Shown: positions 1-6,798 of the stretch, in pieces
Numbering within the stretch: position 1 is the first letter of the stretch
Layout: every line of letters begins with the position of its first letter
Assembly: GCA_035719045.1 (NCBI GenBank)
Contig: DASTGO010000466.1
Coordinates: 1 to 15,790, forward strand
Length of the DNA: 15,790 nucleotides
From: DASTGO01 sp035719045
Lineage (GTDB): Bacteria; Actinomycetota; Actinomycetes; Actinomycetales; Kineosporiaceae
Direction: 5' to 3'
The notes under the pieces: generated by a model
Database searches by the model: none
The model's input: the letters and a program-made list of their open reading frames with translations, nothing else
What the model was told of the DNA's origin: nothing
Made by a program: the position numbers and the translations under genes

Positions 1-702
1 GCCCGGACCGCGTTGCGGGGGGAACAGCCGCCCGGCCCGGCGCCGATCAGCCCCGCCGAGGCCGCCCTGGTCGACGCGGTGGTCGCCGACGGCCGCCCCC
101 GGGTCGCGATCGACGGGCTGGACGAGTTGCACGCGGTGACCGTCGTCGCCCTCGACCGCGCCGGACTGTTCGCCGACATCGCCGGGGTGCTCGCCTCGTT
201 CCGGCTCACGGTCAAGTCCGCCCTGGTCCGGACCGTGCCGGCCGGGGGCGGACCGGGCGCGCCGGTCCAGGTCGCGGTGGACACCTGGTGGGTGGACTCC
301 GTCGGTGCGGAACTCCCCGGCCCGCCGACCCTGGAGACCTCGCTGCGGCGGCTGGGGGAGGGGGACCAGTCCGTGCTGGAGCGGCTGCACCGGCGTGACG
401 CCGGGTACCGGGCACCGTCCGGGGCGCCGGCCCGGCCCCGCGTCGTCCTGCTGCCCGGTGCCTCCGCCGAGGCCACCGTGCTGGAGGTCAGGGCCGCCGA
501 CCGCCCCGGTCTGCTGCACGCCGTCGGCAGCGCCCTGGCCTGCGTCGGGGTGGACCTGCGCTCGGCGCACATCGCCACCCACGCCGGGCAGGCCGTCGAC
601 GTCCTCTACGTCGGGGAGCCCGGTGGTGGGGCGCTCAGCCCGCCCCGGGTCGCCGCCACGGTGGCGGCCCTGGTGGACGCCGGAACCCTGCCGGAGCGCT
701 GA
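1..702 (+). CDS. glnD: PII uridylyltransferase/uridylyl-removing enzyme, C-terminal part (partial, 5' end outside window)
   Basis: The reading frame is open from the first base and ends at TGA 700-702, giving 233 residues of a protein that begins upstream. Two ACT domains are visible, at about residues 44-100 and 157-205 of the fragment. The second carries the pattern DRPGLLHAVGSAL followed by VDLRSAHIATH and AVDVLYV, which is typical of GlnD tails. In the family these ACT domains sense glutamine and control the nucleotidyltransferase and HD domains that modify and demodify the PII protein. In actinomycetes the modification of GlnK is usually adenylylation. The catalytic domains are not in this window, so activity cannot be judged. 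The position directly before ffh is the usual actinobacterial context. A TTG at 13 lies in frame but is only an internal codon. Confidence 0.88.
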   Translation, partial: ARTALRGEQPPGPAPISPAEAALVDAVVADGRPRVAIDGLDELHAVTVVALDRAGLFADIAGVLASFRLTVKSALVRTVPAGGGPGAPVQVAVDTWWVDSVGAELPGPPTLETSLRRLGEGDQSVLERLHRRDAGYRAPSGAPARPRVVLLPGASAEATVLEVRAADRPGLLHAVGSALACVGVDLRSAHIATHAGQAVDVLYVGEPGGGALSPPRVAATVAALVDAGTLPER

Positions 703-724
703 AAAGCGCGTCTGCGCGCTGAGC

Positions 725-759
725 CCGGCGCCGGCCGCCTCAGGGGCGGCCGGCGCCGG
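725..759 (+). terminator. Strong hairpin terminator after glnD
   Basis: The arms 725-739 and 745-759 are perfectly complementary over 15 bp and enclose a 5-base loop (TCAGG). The hairpin starts 22 bases after the glnD stop codon. Only a short T-containing stretch (TTAGGCTTT) follows rather than a classic U-run, which is common for actinobacterial terminators. It most likely ends glnD transcription and separates it from ffh. Confidence 0.75.
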
Positions 760-760
760 T

Positions 761-818
761 TAGGCTTTGGGGGCGGCAGGGGGCACCCGCCCCCGGTGCC
801 GCAGCGGCCGGTCACCGG
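761..818 (+). promoter_or_regulatory. Candidate ffh promoter and structured leader
   Basis: TAGGCT at 761-766 fits the actinobacterial -10 pattern TANNNT. It abuts the terminator stem and I see no convincing -35 box. In the following leader, GGGGGC 779-784 can pair with GCCCCC 789-794 around a 4-base loop. CCGGTG 793-798 can instead pair with CACCGG 813-818. The two stems share bases 793-794, so they could exclude each other. Both assignments are inference from base pairing alone. Confidence 0.3.
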
Positions 819-853
819 CGGCACCCACCGATCTCTGACGCGAGGATCCCCAC

Positions 854-2476
854 GTGTTCGCGACGCTGTCCGATCGCCTCACCGCGACCTTCAAGAACCT
901 GCGCGGCAAAGGCCGGCTGTCCGAGGCCGACGTCGACGCCACGATCCGGGAGATCCGGCGCGCACTGCTCGACGCGGACGTCGCCCTGCCGGTGGTGCGG
1001 CAGTTCACCGGGACGGTCCGGGAACGGGCGCTGTCCGCCGAGGTGTCGCAGGCGCTGAACCCGGCGCAGCAGGTCGTCCAGATCGTCCACGAGGAGCTCG
1101 TCGCCGTCCTCGGCGGACAGACCCGCCGGCTGCAGTTCGCCAAGACACCGCCGACGGTGATCCTGCTCGCCGGTCTGCAGGGTGCCGGCAAGACCACCCT
1201 GGCGGGCAAGCTCGGCCGGTGGCTGAAGGAGCAGGGGCACACCCCGCTGCTGGTGGCCTGTGACCTGCAGCGTCCCAATGCCGTCGACCAGTTGGCCGTG
1301 GTCGGTGAGCGGGCCGGGGTCGCCGTGTACGCCCCGCACCCGGGGGCCTCGGCCTCCGGGCAGCTCGCCAATCCGGCGGCTGGTCCGGGTGACCCGGTCG
1401 GTGTCGCCCGCGACGGTGTCCGGTTCGCCCGGGACAAGCAGTACGACGTGGTCATCGTCGACACCGCCGGCCGGCTCGGCGTGGACGCCGAGATGATGAA
1501 GCAGGCCGCGGACATCCGCGACGCGGTCAGCCCGGACGAGATCCTCTTCGTCCTCGACGCGATGATCGGCCAGGACGCGGTCGCCACCGCCAACGCCTTC
1601 CTCGACGGGGTGGGCTTCAGCGGGGTCGTGCTGAGCAAGCTCGACGGTGACGCCCGCGGCGGTGCGGCACTGTCCGTCGTCGGCGTCACCGGGCGCCCGG
1701 TGATGTTCGCGTCCACCGGCGAGAAGCTCGACGAGTTCGAGCTGTTCCACCCCGACCGGATGGCCTCGCGCATCCTCGACATGGGCGACGTGCTCACCCT
1801 GATCGAGCAGGCGCAGAAGGCGTTCGACGAGGAGCAGGCCGCCGCCATGGCGGCCAAGTTCGCCGCCGACGAGGACTTCACCCTCGACGACTTCCTGCAG
1901 CAGATGGCCGCCCTGCGGAACATGGGCTCGCTGAAGAAGATGCTCGGGATGCTGCCGGGGATGGGCGAGCTGCGCGAACAGCTGGACAACTTCGACGAGC
2001 GGGAGATGGACCGCGTCGAGGCGATCATCAAGTCGATGACGCCGCAGGAGCGCCGCCAGCCGCGCATCCTCAACGGCTCCCGCCGGCTGCGGATCGCGCG
2101 GGGTTCGGGAACCCAGGTCAGCGAGGTCAACCAGCTGATGGAGCGGTTCGGCGAGGCGCAGAAGATGATGCGCCAGATGCGCCGGGGGATGGGAGGCATG
2201 CCCGGGATGCCGGGGATGCCGGGATTCGGTGGCGGCAAGAAGACCCGGGGGAAGTCCGCCCCGCCCGCGCGCAAGGGCAAGGCGAAGTCCGGCAACCCGG
2301 CCAAGCGGGCGCAGCAGGAGCGTGACGCCGTTGCGCGGGCGGCTGCGGCACGTGAGGCGGGGCCGGTCGTCCCCGGCGGCGCCTTCGGTCTCGGCGGTGC
2401 GGACCAGAACCCTGGCGCGGTCGACCCGTCGAACCTGCAGCTTCCGCCCGGCTTCGACAAGTTCCTCGGCCGCTGA
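854..2476 (+). CDS. ffh: Signal recognition particle protein Ffh (SRP54)
   Basis: This is the SRP GTPase that binds signal sequences of nascent chains and, with 4.5S RNA and FtsY, delivers ribosomes to the membrane. It has 540 residues. The N-terminal helical domain spans about 1-95. The NG domain carries the P-loop GLQGAGKTT (107-115), DLQRP (137-141), DTAGR (203-207) and SKLDGDARGG (261-270). The M domain follows from about 330, with a Met-rich finger-loop region (MGSLKKMLGMLPGMG) and the RNA-binding motif GSRRLRIARGSGT (408-420). The tail is basic and low-complexity with GMP repeats and ends LPPGFDKFLGR, like other actinobacterial Ffh proteins. The GTG start at 854 follows GAGGA (842-846) at a good distance. 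Residues about 164-178 (GASASGQLANPAAGP) look like an insertion in a surface loop of the G domain. Confidence 0.97.
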   Translation: MFATLSDRLTATFKNLRGKGRLSEADVDATIREIRRALLDADVALPVVRQFTGTVRERALSAEVSQALNPAQQVVQIVHEELVAVLGGQTRRLQFAKTPPTVILLAGLQGAGKTTLAGKLGRWLKEQGHTPLLVACDLQRPNAVDQLAVVGERAGVAVYAPHPGASASGQLANPAAGPGDPVGVARDGVRFARDKQYDVVIVDTAGRLGVDAEMMKQAADIRDAVSPDEILFVLDAMIGQDAVATANAFLDGVGFSGVVLSKLDGDARGGAALSVVGVTGRPVMFASTGEKLDEFELFHPDRMASRILDMGDVLTLIEQAQKAFDEEQAAAMAAKFAADEDFTLDDFLQQMAALRNMGSLKKMLGMLPGMGELREQLDNFDEREMDRVEAIIKSMTPQERRQPRILNGSRRLRIARGSGTQVSEVNQLMERFGEAQKMMRQMRRGMGGMPGMPGMPGFGGGKKTRGKSAPPARKGKAKSGNPAKRAQQERDAVARAAAAREAGPVVPGGAFGLGGADQNPGAVDPSNLQLPPGFDKFLGR

Positions 2477-2495
2477 CGTCTCCCGTCCCGCGACG

Positions 2496-2604
2496 CCCCC
2501 GCTCGGGTGGGCACGGTGGCACATTGCGCCCGGACCAGCCCCCGCTCGGGTGGGCACGGTGGCACATTGCGCCCGGAGGACGGGCACGGTGGCACATCGT
2601 GCCC
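2496..2604. repeat. Three-copy short tandem repeat block of unknown function
   Basis: Copies at 2496-2534 and 2539-2577 are identical over 39 bases, with a period of 43. A third, partial copy at 2582-2604 shares the core GGGCACGGTGGCACAT. The third copy has a compensating end: its 7-bp arms GGGCACG and CGTGCCC pair around a 9-base loop. Copies one and two begin with a CCCGCTCGGG hairpin. The third lacks that at its front but is followed by a comparable small hairpin, CCCGC-GGA-GCGGG (2604-2616). The block lies between the ffh stop and the amidohydrolase promoter. It could be a dispersed intergenic repeat, a terminator variant or a protein-binding site; the sequence does not decide. Confidence 0.85.
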
Positions 2605-2665
2605 CCGCGGAGCGGGTGTGATCGTCCAGCCGGGAGGCCGCCCCGGTCCGGCTGTGGAAACCCGC

Positions 2666-2671
2666 TAGGTT
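2666..2671 (+). promoter_or_regulatory. Candidate -10 box giving a leaderless amidohydrolase transcript
   Basis: TAGGTT fits the actinobacterial -10 pattern and ends 7 bases before the ATG at 2679. Transcription would therefore start at or next to the start codon. No good Shine-Dalgarno sequence lies upstream of this ATG, which agrees with a leaderless mRNA. No clear -35 box is visible. Confidence 0.45.
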
Positions 2672-2678
2672 CGGCGGC

Positions 2679-3791
2679 ATGTCCCAGCAGCCCGCCGCCC
2701 GTGACGACGCCGTCCTCCACCTGCGAGGCCCGGTCCTGGTGGGCCCGGACGAAGCCGCCTCGCAGGCGTGGGTGCTGGGTGGGCGGATCACCTTCACCGC
2801 CCCCTCGGTTCCGGCGAGCCGGGTGCAGGCGCTCGACGGCTGGGTGCTGCCCGGCCTGGTCGACGCGCACAGCCACGTCGGTCTCGGGCCGGACGGGGAG
2901 GTGCCGCGCGAGGAGGCGGTGCGGCAGGCCGAGGCCGACCGGGACGCCGGCACCCTGCTGATCCGCGACGCCGGACAGCCGGGGGACACCCGGTGGATCG
3001 ACCAGCGTCCGGACCTGCCCGTGATCGTCCGGGCGGGGCGACACATCGCCCGGAAACGGCGTTACATCCGCAACTACGCCCACGAGATCGAGCCGGACCA
3101 GCTGGCCGGGTACGTGCGGGCCGAGGCCAGGCGTGGTGACGGCTGGGTCAAGCTGGTCGGGGACTGGATCGACCGGGACTGCGGCGACCTGGCCCCCTGC
3201 TGGCCGGCAGACGCCCTCGCCGAGGCGGTGGCCGCCGCCCATGCCGAGGGGGCCCGGGTGACGGCGCACTGCTTCGGTGAGGACTGCCTGCCCGACCTGA
3301 TCGCCGCAGGGATCGACGGCATCGAACATGCCAGCGGCCTGACCGACGACACCCGGGCCGCGGTCGCCGCCCGAGGGATCGCCGTCGTGCCGACCCTGGT
3401 CAACGTCGCGAAGTTCCCGGAGTTCGCCGCCGCCGGGGAGGCCAAGTTCCCGCGGTACGCCGCCCACATGCGGGCCCTGCACGCCCGCCGCTACGAGACG
3501 GTCGCCGCGGCCTACGAGTCCGGGGTGCCCCTGTTCGCCGGAACCGACGCAGGCGGATCGCTGCCGCACGGGCTGGTCGCCCGGGAGGTCGCGGAGCTCG
3601 TCACGGCCGGGATCCCGGCGGCGGCCGCCCTCGACGCGGCCTGCTGGGGGGCCCGCAGTTGGCTGGGCCGTCCGGGGCTGGAGGAGGGTGCCCCCGCCGA
3701 CCTGGTCGTCTACAGCGGCGATCCCCGGGCAGACGTCCGGGCGCTCGCCGATCCCCGGCTGATCGTGCTGCGGGGCCGGATCTTCCGTTGA
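2679..3791 (+). CDS. Metal-dependent amidohydrolase family protein
   Basis: A 370-residue protein of the amidohydrolase superfamily, closest in look to imidazolonepropionase-like or prolidase-like members. A small N-terminal beta domain leads to LPGLVDAHSHVGLG, whose H64 and H66 are the first metal ligands. Other likely metal-site residues are K158 in the segment WVKLVGDW (possible carboxylated lysine), H197 in VTAHCFGE, H217 in GIEHASG and D290 in FAGTDAGG. The C-terminal strand pair DLVVYSGDPR and LIVLRGRIFR closes the beta domain. The active site looks complete. The substrate cannot be read from the sequence. There is no signal peptide, so it is probably cytoplasmic. A related gene between ffh and rpsP is common in actinomycetes, so its place here is conserved although its link to translation is unknown. 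Confidence 0.85.
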   Translation: MSQQPAARDDAVLHLRGPVLVGPDEAASQAWVLGGRITFTAPSVPASRVQALDGWVLPGLVDAHSHVGLGPDGEVPREEAVRQAEADRDAGTLLIRDAGQPGDTRWIDQRPDLPVIVRAGRHIARKRRYIRNYAHEIEPDQLAGYVRAEARRGDGWVKLVGDWIDRDCGDLAPCWPADALAEAVAAAHAEGARVTAHCFGEDCLPDLIAAGIDGIEHASGLTDDTRAAVAARGIAVVPTLVNVAKFPEFAAAGEAKFPRYAAHMRALHARRYETVAAAYESGVPLFAGTDAGGSLPHGLVAREVAELVTAGIPAAAALDAACWGARSWLGRPGLEEGAPADLVVYSGDPRADVRALADPRLIVLRGRIFR

Positions 3792-3848
3792 CCGGCGTGG
3801 CGGACCCGGGGCGCCCCGGCGGCGGGACGGCTCCCGCGCAGGCTGCGG

Positions 3849-3877
3849 TCGGGGGAAGGCGCCGGGTCTGGCAGAAT
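3849..3877 (+). promoter_or_regulatory. Candidate promoter of the rpsP cluster
   Basis: TCGGGG at 3849-3854 and CAGAAT at 3872-3877 are separated by 17 bases, with TCTGG preceding the -10. The same architecture recurs before rplS. The start codon lies 139 bases downstream of the first -10 base, so the mRNA would carry a leader of about 125 nt (3885-4010). I found no riboswitch and no convincing terminator in that leader. The function is inferred from the match to the rplS promoter and from the gene layout. Confidence 0.5.
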
Positions 3878-4010
3878 GGCCCGCTGTACCCGGTGCAGGC
3901 GGCCCCTCTCTCCGCCCGACGCCGAGTCCGTAGGTCCGCCGGCGCCGCCCGGTCCCCACCCGGACGTGTCCGCCGGGCCGACCCATCCAGAACCAGGAGT
4001 GACCACCCCT

Positions 4011-4499
4011 GTGGCCGTCAAGATTCGTCTGAAGCGTCTGGGCAAGATCCGGGCGCCGTACTACCGCATCGTCGTCGCCGACTCCCGCACCAAGCGGGAC
4101 GGTCGCGCGATCGAGGAGATCGGCAAGTACCACCCGACCGAGAACCCCTCGTTCATCGAGGTCAACTCGGACCGGGCGCAGTACTGGCTCGGGGTCGGTG
4201 CGCAGCCGACCGAGCAGGTCCTGGCGATCCTCAAGATCACCGGTGACTGGCAGAAGTTCAAGGGCGAGCCCGGTGCCGAGGGCACCCTCCAGGTCGCGGC
4301 CCCCAAGGTGGACAAGAAGGCCGTCTTCGAGGCTGCAGCCAAGGAGACCCTGGGCGAGCCCAAGGACGGCGCCACCACGCCGAAGGCCAGGAAGCCCGCC
4401 AAGAAGGCGGAGGCTGCGGCCGACGAGGGCGCTCCCGGCGGCAGTGAGACCTCCGAGCAGACCGCCTCCGCCGACGAGACGGCACAGGCCGAGGGCTGA
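4011..4499 (+). CDS. rpsP: 30S ribosomal protein S16
   Basis: This small-subunit protein binds 16S rRNA early in 30S assembly. It has 162 residues. The start MAVKIRLKRLGKIRAPYYRI and the segment VVADSRTKRDGRAIEEIGKYHP are diagnostic for S16, and the conserved core covers about residues 1-82. The tail (about 95-162) is a charged Ala/Lys/Glu-rich extension, longer than in E. coli (82 residues in total) but usual in actinobacteria. GTG 4011 is chosen because it gives the canonical MAVKI start; AGGAG at 3995-3999 lies 11 bases upstream. An in-frame GTG at 3999 would add four residues and overlap the ribosome-binding site. It is the first gene of the rpsP-khpA-rimM-trmD cluster. Confidence 0.96.
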   Translation: MAVKIRLKRLGKIRAPYYRIVVADSRTKRDGRAIEEIGKYHPTENPSFIEVNSDRAQYWLGVGAQPTEQVLAILKITGDWQKFKGEPGAEGTLQVAAPKVDKKAVFEAAAKETLGEPKDGATTPKARKPAKKAEAAADEGAPGGSETSEQTASADETAQAEG

Positions 4500-4500
4500 C

Positions 4501-4743
4501 GTGTTGGTCGAAGCGCTGGAACACCTCGTCCGCGGCATCGTCGCTCACCCCGACGACGTCGCCGTGCGCAACAAGCCGTTGCGGCGAGGCACCCTGCTGG
4601 AGGTCCGGGTGCACCCCGAAGACCTCGGGCGGGTGATCGGCCGGTCCGGCCGGACCGCGACCGCCCTGCGCACCGTGGTGAAGGCGCTGGCCGACGGCAA
4701 GCCGGTGCGGGTCGACGTGGTGGACGTCGACCGCGGTCGCTGA
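4501..4743 (+). CDS. khpA: KH-domain RNA-binding protein KhpA
   Basis: An 80-residue single KH-domain protein. The RNA-binding GXXG loop is GRSG (47-50) within LGRVIGRSGRTATALR. In other Gram-positives KhpA pairs with KhpB (EloR/Jag) to bind RNA and influence cell elongation and division. That role is family knowledge and is not shown here. The GTG start lies one base after the rpsP stop codon, which suggests translational coupling. The position between rpsP and rimM is the standard one. Length and motif are normal for the family (older names YlqC, UPF0109). Confidence 0.93.
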   Translation: MLVEALEHLVRGIVAHPDDVAVRNKPLRRGTLLEVRVHPEDLGRVIGRSGRTATALRTVVKALADGKPVRVDVVDVDRGR

Positions 4744-4775
4744 CCCACGCCGGAACAAGGTCAGGTCGGACGTCG

Positions 4776-5336
4776 ATGCGACTGGTGGTGGCCCGGATCG
4801 GGCGCCCGCACGGGATCCGTGGTGAGGTCACCGTCGAGGTGCGCACGGACGTCCCCGAAGAGCGGTTCGTCCCCGGTGTGGTGCTCCATGTCACCGCACC
4901 GGGGACGCCTGCCGCCCGCCGTGGCCGCGGCGTGGTGCCCGTGGCCGGTCCCGCCGAGCTCACCCTGTCCGGTGTCCGCGACCACAACGGTGTCCTGCTG
5001 CTGACCTTCGACGAGATCGCCGACCGCAACGCCGCTGAGCTGCTGCGGGGTGTGCTGCTGGAGACCGAGGTCCCCGACGAGCCCGGCGAGGACGACGCCT
5101 GGTATGACCACCAGTTGGTCGGTCTGCGGGTGGAGGACCCCGACGGCAGGGTGCTCGGCCACGTGGCCTCCGTGGAACACGCCCCCGCCCAGGACCTGCT
5201 CGTCGTCCGCCGCCCGGACCGGAGCGAGCGACTGGTCCCGTTCGTGACGGCGATCGTGCCGACCGTGGACGTGGCAGGTGGGCGGCTCGTCGTCGTCGAC
5301 CCGGGCGGCCTGCTCACCGACGTCGAGCCGTCCTGA
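4776..5336 (+). CDS. rimM: Ribosome maturation factor RimM
   Basis: RimM helps mature the 30S head and contacts S19 and 16S rRNA helices. The protein has 186 residues. The N-terminal domain (about 4-88) begins VVARIGRPHGIRGEVTVEVRTD, the hallmark of the family. A linker with PDEPGEDDAWYDHQLVG leads into the C-terminal PRC-barrel domain (about 106-180). ATG 4776 is 32 bases after khpA. The ribosome-binding site is weak; AAGGTCAGG at 4757-4765 is the nearest purine-rich stretch. It is probably co-transcribed with rpsP, khpA and trmD. Confidence 0.95.
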   Translation: MRLVVARIGRPHGIRGEVTVEVRTDVPEERFVPGVVLHVTAPGTPAARRGRGVVPVAGPAELTLSGVRDHNGVLLLTFDEIADRNAAELLRGVLLETEVPDEPGEDDAWYDHQLVGLRVEDPDGRVLGHVASVEHAPAQDLLVVRRPDRSERLVPFVTAIVPTVDVAGGRLVVVDPGGLLTDVEPS

Positions 5337-5347
5337 CCGGTCAGCCG

Positions 5348-6157
5348 ATGCGCCTCGACGTCGTCACGATCTTCCCCGAGTACCTGGCCCCGCTCGAGCT
5401 GTCCCTGATCGGGAAGGCCCGTGCCGCGGGGCTGCTCGACGTCGCCGTCCACGACCTGCGCGACTTCACCCATGACCGGCACCGCACGGTGGACGACACC
5501 CCGGCCGGCGGCGGCGCGGGCATGGTGATGAAGCCGGAGCCCTGGGGGGAGGCGCTCGACCATGTCCTGGCCGCGGGACGGCCGTCCGCCGGGGGCGCGC
5601 AGGCGCCGACGCTGATCGTGCCCAGCCCGTCCGGTGCTCCGTTCACCCAGGCGGTTGCCCGGGAGCTGGCGACCCGGCCCTGGCTGGCCTTCGCCTGCGG
5701 GCGCTACGAGGGGATCGACGAGCGGGTGCTCGACGACGCCGCGACCCGGATGCCGGTGCTGCCGGTGAGTCTCGGTGACTACGTGCTCAACGGCGGCGAG
5801 GTGGCCGTACTCGTGATCGTCGAGGCGGTGGCCCGGCTGCTGCCCGGGGTGATCGGCAACGCCGAGAGCCTGGTCGAGGAGTCCCACGAGGACGGGCTGC
5901 TGGAGTACCCCGTCTACACCAAGCCCGCGAGCTGGCGGGATCTCGACGTGCCTGCGGTGCTGATGTCCGGCCACCACGGCCAGGTCCGTCGCTGGCGGCG
6001 TGACCAGCGGCTGATCCGGACCGCCCGGCGCCGCCCGGACCTGCTGGCCGCCCTCGACCCCGCCGGCCTGGACCGGGCCGACCTGGCCGTGCTCGCCGCG
6101 CAGGGGTGGACGCACGGTCCCGGCGGCTGGGAGCGCACCGTCCCCGATCCCGCCTGA
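5348..6157 (+). CDS. trmD: tRNA (guanine37-N1)-methyltransferase TrmD
   Basis: TrmD methylates G37 next to the anticodon with S-adenosylmethionine and prevents +1 frameshifting. It has 269 residues. The N-terminal SPOUT domain holds GGGAGMVMKPEP (54-65), CGRYEGIDERV (117-127) and SLGDYVLNGGEV (141-152), which build the knotted SAM site. The linker reads GVIGNAESLVEESHEDGLLE. The C-terminal tRNA-binding domain contains LMSGHHGQVRRWRRDQ (205-220). One oddity: the residue aligned with E. coli D169, the proposed general base in the DSF/DSH motif, is E178 here (EESH). The rest of the active site looks intact, so activity is likely. ATG 5348 lies 11 bases after rimM; no strong ribosome-binding site is seen, which suggests coupling to rimM translation. 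Confidence 0.96.
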   Translation: MRLDVVTIFPEYLAPLELSLIGKARAAGLLDVAVHDLRDFTHDRHRTVDDTPAGGGAGMVMKPEPWGEALDHVLAAGRPSAGGAQAPTLIVPSPSGAPFTQAVARELATRPWLAFACGRYEGIDERVLDDAATRMPVLPVSLGDYVLNGGEVAVLVIVEAVARLLPGVIGNAESLVEESHEDGLLEYPVYTKPASWRDLDVPAVLMSGHHGQVRRWRRDQRLIRTARRRPDLLAALDPAGLDRADLAVLAAQGWTHGPGGWERTVPDPA

Positions 6158-6176
6158 CCGCCCTGGCCGGACGCGA

Positions 6177-6202
6177 CGGGCTCGGCCGGGGAGCCGGGCC
6201 CG
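6177..6202 (+). terminator. Hairpin terminator after trmD
   Basis: The arms 6177-6185 and 6194-6202 pair over 9 bp, including one G-U wobble, around an 8-base loop. The hairpin begins 20 bases after the trmD stop codon. It lies before the rplS promoter and lacks a T-run. It would separate the rpsP-trmD cluster from rplS, though read-through is possible. Confidence 0.5.
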
Positions 6203-6235
6203 GACCGCCGTACCGGCCGCCGCACCGGGACGATT

Positions 6236-6264
6236 TCGGGGGGCCGGGGCCGCTGTGGCAGACT
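6236..6264 (+). promoter_or_regulatory. Candidate rplS promoter
   Basis: TCGGGG at 6236-6241 and CAGACT at 6259-6264 are separated by 17 bases, with TGTGG just before the -10. This is the same layout as upstream of rpsP. It predicts a leader of roughly 130 nt before the rplS start codon. The leader at 6272-6403 shows no gene and no obvious terminator; ribosomal protein binding to it is possible but not shown. Confidence 0.5.
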
Positions 6265-6403
6265 GTCGCCTCGTGCCTTGGTCGCACCGCGCCCTGCCAC
6301 AGGGGGACGCCGGACCGCATGACCTGGCCCGCAAGGGCGGCACCACTCACCGGACTTCTGACTGCGCGGGTGGCCTGTGGCACCGGCGGGAGAGCGATAC
6401 GTC

Positions 6404-6763
6404 ATGCACACCCTGGACAGCCTCGACAACGCCTCGCTGAAGAGCGACATCCCCAGCTTCCGCTCCGGCGACACGGTGAAGGTCCACGTCAAGGTCGTGG
6501 AAGGTACCCGGTCCCGGATCCAGATCTTCCAGGGCGTGGTGATCCGCCGGTCCGGCGGTGGCGTGCGTGAGACCTTCACCGTGCGCAAGGTCAGCTTCGG
6601 CGTTGGCGTCGAGCGGACCTTCCCGGTGCACTCGCCGATCATCGACAAGATCGAGGTCGTGACCCGCGGTGACGTCCGCCGGGCGAAGCTGTACTACCTG
6701 CGCGGCCTGCGCGGCAAGGCCGCCAAGATCAAGGAGAAGCGCGAGAGCCTGCCGGCCCGCTGA
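6404..6763 (+). CDS. rplS: 50S ribosomal protein L19
   Basis: L19 sits at the 30S-50S interface of the ribosome. The protein has 119 residues, normal for the family. The whole length is canonical: IPSFRSGDTVKVHVKVVEG (16-34), SRIQIFQGVVI (37-47), GGGVRETFTVRKVSFGVGVE (51-70) and YYLRGLRGKAAKIKEKR (97-113). ATG 6404 is chosen because it gives the usual MHTLDSLDNASL start and follows GGGAGAG (6388-6394) at a good distance. An in-frame start at 6377 would add nine residues without family support. It has its own promoter after trmD and is followed 35 bases later by the first lepB. Confidence 0.97.
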   Translation: MHTLDSLDNASLKSDIPSFRSGDTVKVHVKVVEGTRSRIQIFQGVVIRRSGGGVRETFTVRKVSFGVGVERTFPVHSPIIDKIEVVTRGDVRRAKLYYLRGLRGKAAKIKEKRESLPAR

Positions 6764-6786
6764 GCCCGGCTCCCAGCCTTCTCGCG

Positions 6787-6792
6787 TACTCT
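6787..6792 (+). promoter_or_regulatory. Candidate -10 box for a leaderless lepB transcript
   Basis: TACTCT ends 6 bases before GTG 6799 and matches the pattern TANNNT. No Shine-Dalgarno sequence is visible in this gap, which is what a leaderless start would look like. No clear -35 box is seen. The gene may also be read from the rplS promoter. Confidence 0.4.
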
Positions 6793-6798
6793 CCAAGC

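Noticed and set aside
2496..2604. CRISPR array
   Set aside because: Only three copies, with periods of 43 and 30 bases, no uniform unique spacers and no cas genes nearby.
2524..2961. Short plus-strand open frame through the repeat block into the amidohydrolase
   Set aside because: It is out of frame with the amidohydrolase and its product is Arg/Pro-rich low complexity encoded partly by the repeats.
3876..4010. Upstream extension of rpsP beginning with an ATG and a CxxC-containing peptide
   Set aside because: The ATG overlaps the proposed -10 box, and S16 proteins start at MAVKI; the extension has no family support.
812..4538. Long minus-strand open frames (hundreds of codons) opposite ffh and the amidohydrolase
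   Set aside because: They mirror the GC-rich codon pattern of the real genes, have Arg/Pro/Gly/Ala-rich products without any family motif, and run through intergenic signals and the repeat block.
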